Assembly: GCA_021464245.1 (NCBI GenBank)
Contig: JADCRB010000001.1
Coordinates: 4,074,829 to 4,138,828 of the forward strand
DNA from: Carallia brachiata
Lineage: Eukaryota; Streptophyta; Magnoliopsida; Malpighiales; Rhizophoraceae
DNA length: 64,000 bases
Reading direction: 5' to 3'
Part shown: one piece after another, positions 61,100-64,000 of the stretch
Numbering within the stretch: the stretch's first letter is position 1
Layout: each line of letters opens with the position of its first letter
Notes under the pieces: model-generated
Told to the model about the DNA's origin: nothing
What the model saw: only the letters and a program-made list of their open reading frames with translations
The model's database searches: none
Position numbers and translations under genes: made by a program

Positions 61100-61839
61100 T
61101 CAAAAAAAAAAAGGAAGTTAGGCTCTTGCTATCGTCATACTCAATTCATCATTCCCTGCCCTTTACACCGACTGTTGACACAGCAAAACATAAAACACGT
61201 TATTTGTCTCCGACGCCCGTCCAAAGTCCAAAGACATGTATACCCTCTTTCTCTCTCCCTCTCCCTCCCTGTCTCTCTCTCTCTCTCTAAACACTAGTAA
61301 TAAAGTAAAGTGTGTGAAGTACTTTATCATCATAGATTCTCTTCTCTAATTTCTTTTTTTTTTTTTTTTTGTCATACTCTTCTCTAATTTCTTGCATTAC
61401 TGATACTGATGATGACAATAATATAAATAAATAATAAAAATTTACCCATAGTTTTTTTTTTTCATCTTTTAAGAAATCCCAATTTCAGTTTTAATCAGAT
61501 TCTAGACTTTTCTTTGCTTCAAATCGAATCTCTTAATCCACTATTACTAATCCATTAACTCCCTTACTGCCATCACCCCCACGCACCATAGGCCCCTCTC
61601 TGTCTCTCTTTCTCCCTCTCTCTACATAGAAGATATTGGTAAAAGTCCATAAACAATTATATAGAATTAATCTTCCTCTGAAGTCCTGATCTTCCTCTGG
61701 TGTTTCTTTAAGTCGAAAAAATTTTGGGTATTTTTTTCTACTCCTCTTTTCATTTCTTGATTGCTATAATTGTTGGAATTTGAGCTTATTTTTTTTTTAA
61801 AAAAAAAGATAAAAAGGAAAAAAAAGGAGACAGAGAGAA
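61100..61839 (+). promoter_or_regulatory. Promoter and 5' leader region of the SnRK2 gene
   Basis: Two pyrimidine-rich tracts precede the gene: CT-rich sequence at 61241-61289, ending in a (TC)n run, and TCTCTGTCTCTCTTTCTCCC near 61597-61622. Such pyrimidine patches are common near plant transcription starts. No confident TATA box was chosen. The transcription start and any leader intron are not resolved. Confidence 0.45.
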
Positions 61840-62738
61840 ATGGAGAACTATGAGCTGGTTAAAGATATAGGATCTGGCAATTTTGGAGTGGCGAGGCTGA
61901 TGAGGAACAAGGCCACCAAAGAACTCGTGGCTATGAAGTACATCGAGCGTGGTCAGAAGGTAAAGATGCTCTTTTGGTTTTTTTTTTTTGAAGTCCCTTT
62001 TCCTTTCTTTATATACTGCTATCTATTTATCTTCAATAATTCACATGCACATACATACATAATATATATACGTTTTAATTGTTTGTGAAACTATATGTGT
62101 ACCACATGGTTCCTATACCTGAATTTGCTCTGTGTGTGTGTTTGTGCGTGTGTTCAATCAGATTGATGCGAATGTGGCCAGGGAGATCATCAATCACAGA
62201 TCACTTCGCCATCCTAATATAATTCGCTTCAAGGAGGTTGGTCCTCTTTCTCTATCTTCCCCTCCACAGCCCCCCTGTTTAGGCTTCATGACTTCGGTTT
62301 TCTAATTCGATTTCATAAGTTTAATGCTTCATATACACCTTTGCATAGTAATAATCTCTGTGAACTGATGGAATTTATATATTTACTGATGTACATGTAC
62401 CTGCATGTCACATTTAGTCAATCGGCTAATTTTTGTCTTCTGATGTTTGGTATTTAATTGTAGTCTGTTTTTTGATCGTTTCAGGTGGTTTTGACTCCAA
62501 CTCATCTTGCCATAGTTATGGAGTATGCTGCAGGGGGGGAGCTCTTTGAGCGAATTTGCAATGCCGGAAGGTTCAGCGAAGATGAGGTTCACTGTCTCTC
62601 CCTTTGTTGCTTGGATTTGACCAAATCTCCATACATTTGCAGCCCAAGAACAACAAGAATGTAATGGAATGGTGACAATGAGTTGAGTTCTCTCCATAAT
62701 GTGCTAAAGTCTTTCTTTCCACTTGTTTTCAGGCAAGG

Positions 62739-62769
<31 letters not shown>

Positions 62770-63191
62770 GCTACTGTCATTTCATGGTAAGTAATATATT
62801 TTCAATTCTTAGATGTGTCTTGACTCCTTGATTGCTTGAGAGATATTGTGCCGCTTTATATTTTCTTTTTTCTTCGGAAAAAACAATTGCAGCAAATATG
62901 CCATAGAGACTTGAAGCTGGAAAATACCTTGTTGGATGGGAGCCCTGCCCCACGTCTGAAAATTTGCGATTTTGGGTATTCCAAGGTTTGGTTTAGAAAC
63001 AGGAGGAAAAGAGCACACTTTTTTTTTTTGCATTTATTATATTTCTTTCTTTGAAATTTGTTAAAATTTGTCCTTTCTGATATGCTTTATTTTTGCAGTC
63101 GTCTTTGCTGCACTCAAGACCCAAATCTACTGTTGGTACCCCAGCTTATATTGCTCCAGAGGTTCTTTCTCGGAGAGAGTATGATGGCAAG
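61840..63191 (+). CDS. SnRK2 protein kinase, subclass I, first six exons (3' end outside window)
   Basis: A Ser/Thr kinase of the plant SnRK2 family, known to act in osmotic-stress and ABA signalling in cytosol and nucleus. Exons 61840-61959, 62162-62236, 62485-62586, 62733-62786, 62893-62985 and 63099-63191 (120, 75, 102, 54, 93, 93 bp) join in frame to 179 codons, with GT/AG introns. This exon pattern is typical of the family. Visible motifs: Gly-loop GSGNFGVA (11-18), ATP lysine K33, catalytic HRDLKLEN (D123), DFG (143-145) and activation loop [21 protein letters not shown]. Ser154, Ser158 and Thr159 correspond to the regulatory Ser171, Ser175 and Thr176 of Arabidopsis SnRK2.6. Wording such as [12 protein letters not shown] and SLLHS fits subclass I (SnRK2.4/2.10-like), which is generally not ABA-activated. 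Phe116 (YCHFM) replaces the usual Ser/Ala. The rest of the ~340-360 residue protein lies past the right edge. Confidence 0.95.
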
Positions 63192-64000
63192 GTCACTTAT
63201 CATATGCATTATTTAGCATATTCAGAGTAACTCATGGAAAGTGTTCCAGATTTTATTTCAATTTTTCACATAATTTTATGTTGTTCACTAGAAAGCTGAT
63301 AGGATCTAAGTTCCTTAATCGAAAATAGTCCATATAATTTTGATGCAATACTAGTTCAAATCTTTTCTCTGCTTTTGCACCTTAGGGCACTGCGATATAA
63401 TTGGAAACAATGTCATAAAAAGAAATGGAATTTGCATATTTACTGTAGCAAATTATTTAATAAATAGACGTCGCTTGCATTCTACTAAGAAATTCCATTG
63501 GATATGTATTTCGTTACAATAGGTTTTATGACTGTCAACCAAAAATGCATTGCCAATAAACCACTCAACCCAAAAGTTTAAGTTGTTGGGCAAGGCCGAG
63601 GCTCAATAATAGATCACATGTTAACCTTTAACACACCCTTCTCATGCAGTGTAGTTTGAACACAAAGAAGTTCTGATACCATTTCAAATAGTGTCATGAT
63701 ACCTTATATATAAATTTTGTGTGTTAAGGCCATAAGTACTTGTATGGATCCATTACCAGGAATCTCAATTCAGTTAATGACTTGATTTGAACTTTCAAAT
63801 TCTGAGTGGTAAATGCTGCCATGCAACCGCTTAGCTATCATTCACTTGGTACACTAGGGTATCAGATATGTTGGCTCTGTTCCCTTATGGTTTTCAGTTA
63901 TAGCATAACTTTGGGCAATCTAGGTTCTCTCTTATGTGATCTGTGCTCTTCTATCTGTATTCCAACTCAGTTTGTATTCCAATATTAGTTTATTGATCAA
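63192..64000 (+). other. SnRK2 intron 6, continuing out of the window, with a repeat fragment
   Basis: The donor GATGGCAAG|GTCAC opens an intron of more than 800 bp; the next expected exon (family text ADVWSCGVTLY) is not seen before the end. Around 63530-63735 is a sequence of dispersed-repeat style (CCACTCAACCCAAAAG, GTTGGGCAAGGCC, then TTCTGATACCATTT, whose reverse complement resembles an LTR primer binding site). It may be a truncated TRIM or LTR fragment. Confidence 0.6.

Noticed and set aside
62383..62780. Minus-strand ORFs over the kinase introns
   Set aside because: They overlap correctly spliced SnRK2 exons and have no domains.
1..64000. CRISPR arrays, operons, rRNA or tRNA genes
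   Set aside because: None seen. Repeats here are transposon-type, and the sequence is a eukaryotic nuclear region.

Overview
This is a 64 kb piece of an AT-rich nuclear plant genome, most likely from a dicot. Three things support this: introns bounded by GT/AG, plant-type transposable elements (a Mutator-like element, Ty1/copia and Ty3/gypsy elements, a caulimovirid-like endogenous pararetrovirus), and a plant-specific SnRK2 kinase gene. Genes are sparse. Almost everything between about 3 kb and 59.5 kb is mobile-element sequence, much of it nested.

Layout. 1-3.2 kb: unassigned DNA with two hairpin-type inverted repeats. 3.2-14.6 kb: short arrays of a ~180-bp repeat in opposite orientations, resembling the arms of a foldback element. 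A 9.9 kb Mutator-like element (MULE, 4051-13916) sits in the right-hand array, with ~80-bp terminal inverted repeats and a 9-bp target duplication. It carries a five-exon, frameshifted MuDR-type transposase gene and a convergent gene for a GRF-like zinc-finger protein with a C-terminal membrane segment. The third coding exon of the transposase is followed by an intron that holds a rearranged endogenous pararetrovirus (8059-12571) inserted in a (TA)n tract.

17.3-22.8 kb: a structurally complete but decayed Ty1/copia element with an exact 5-bp target duplication. 23.7-33.6 kb: a degenerate Athila-like gypsy element, broken after its gag start by a ~600-bp MITE and within pol by a second LTR element (28774-33098, minus strand). 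That second element keeps gag and the polyprotein tail but has no pol, a TR-GAG-like non-autonomous structure. A solo LTR of the same broad family lies at 58646-59505. 33.6-37.6 kb: remnant of a SIRE-like copia element. 38-41 kb: small hairpin repeats and a hAT-like MITE filled with GGGTC/GGGTT repeats. 42156-51695: a large LTR element (LARD-like) on the minus strand with no recognisable coding region and a 2.1 kb internal tandem duplication. 51.7-61 kb: AT-rich DNA with a PPR gene fragment, the solo LTR and minor repeats.

The one clearly intact host gene starts at 61840: the first six coding exons (179 codons) of a subclass I SnRK2 protein kinase, which runs off the right end of the window. 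Apart from MULE transposase and GRF ORF, which probably form the two gene units of one transposon, the genes here do not form a shared pathway. The window mainly records successive insertions. Their relative order can be read from the nesting: foldback-like repeat, then MULE, then pararetrovirus; Athila, then MITE and TR-GAG.
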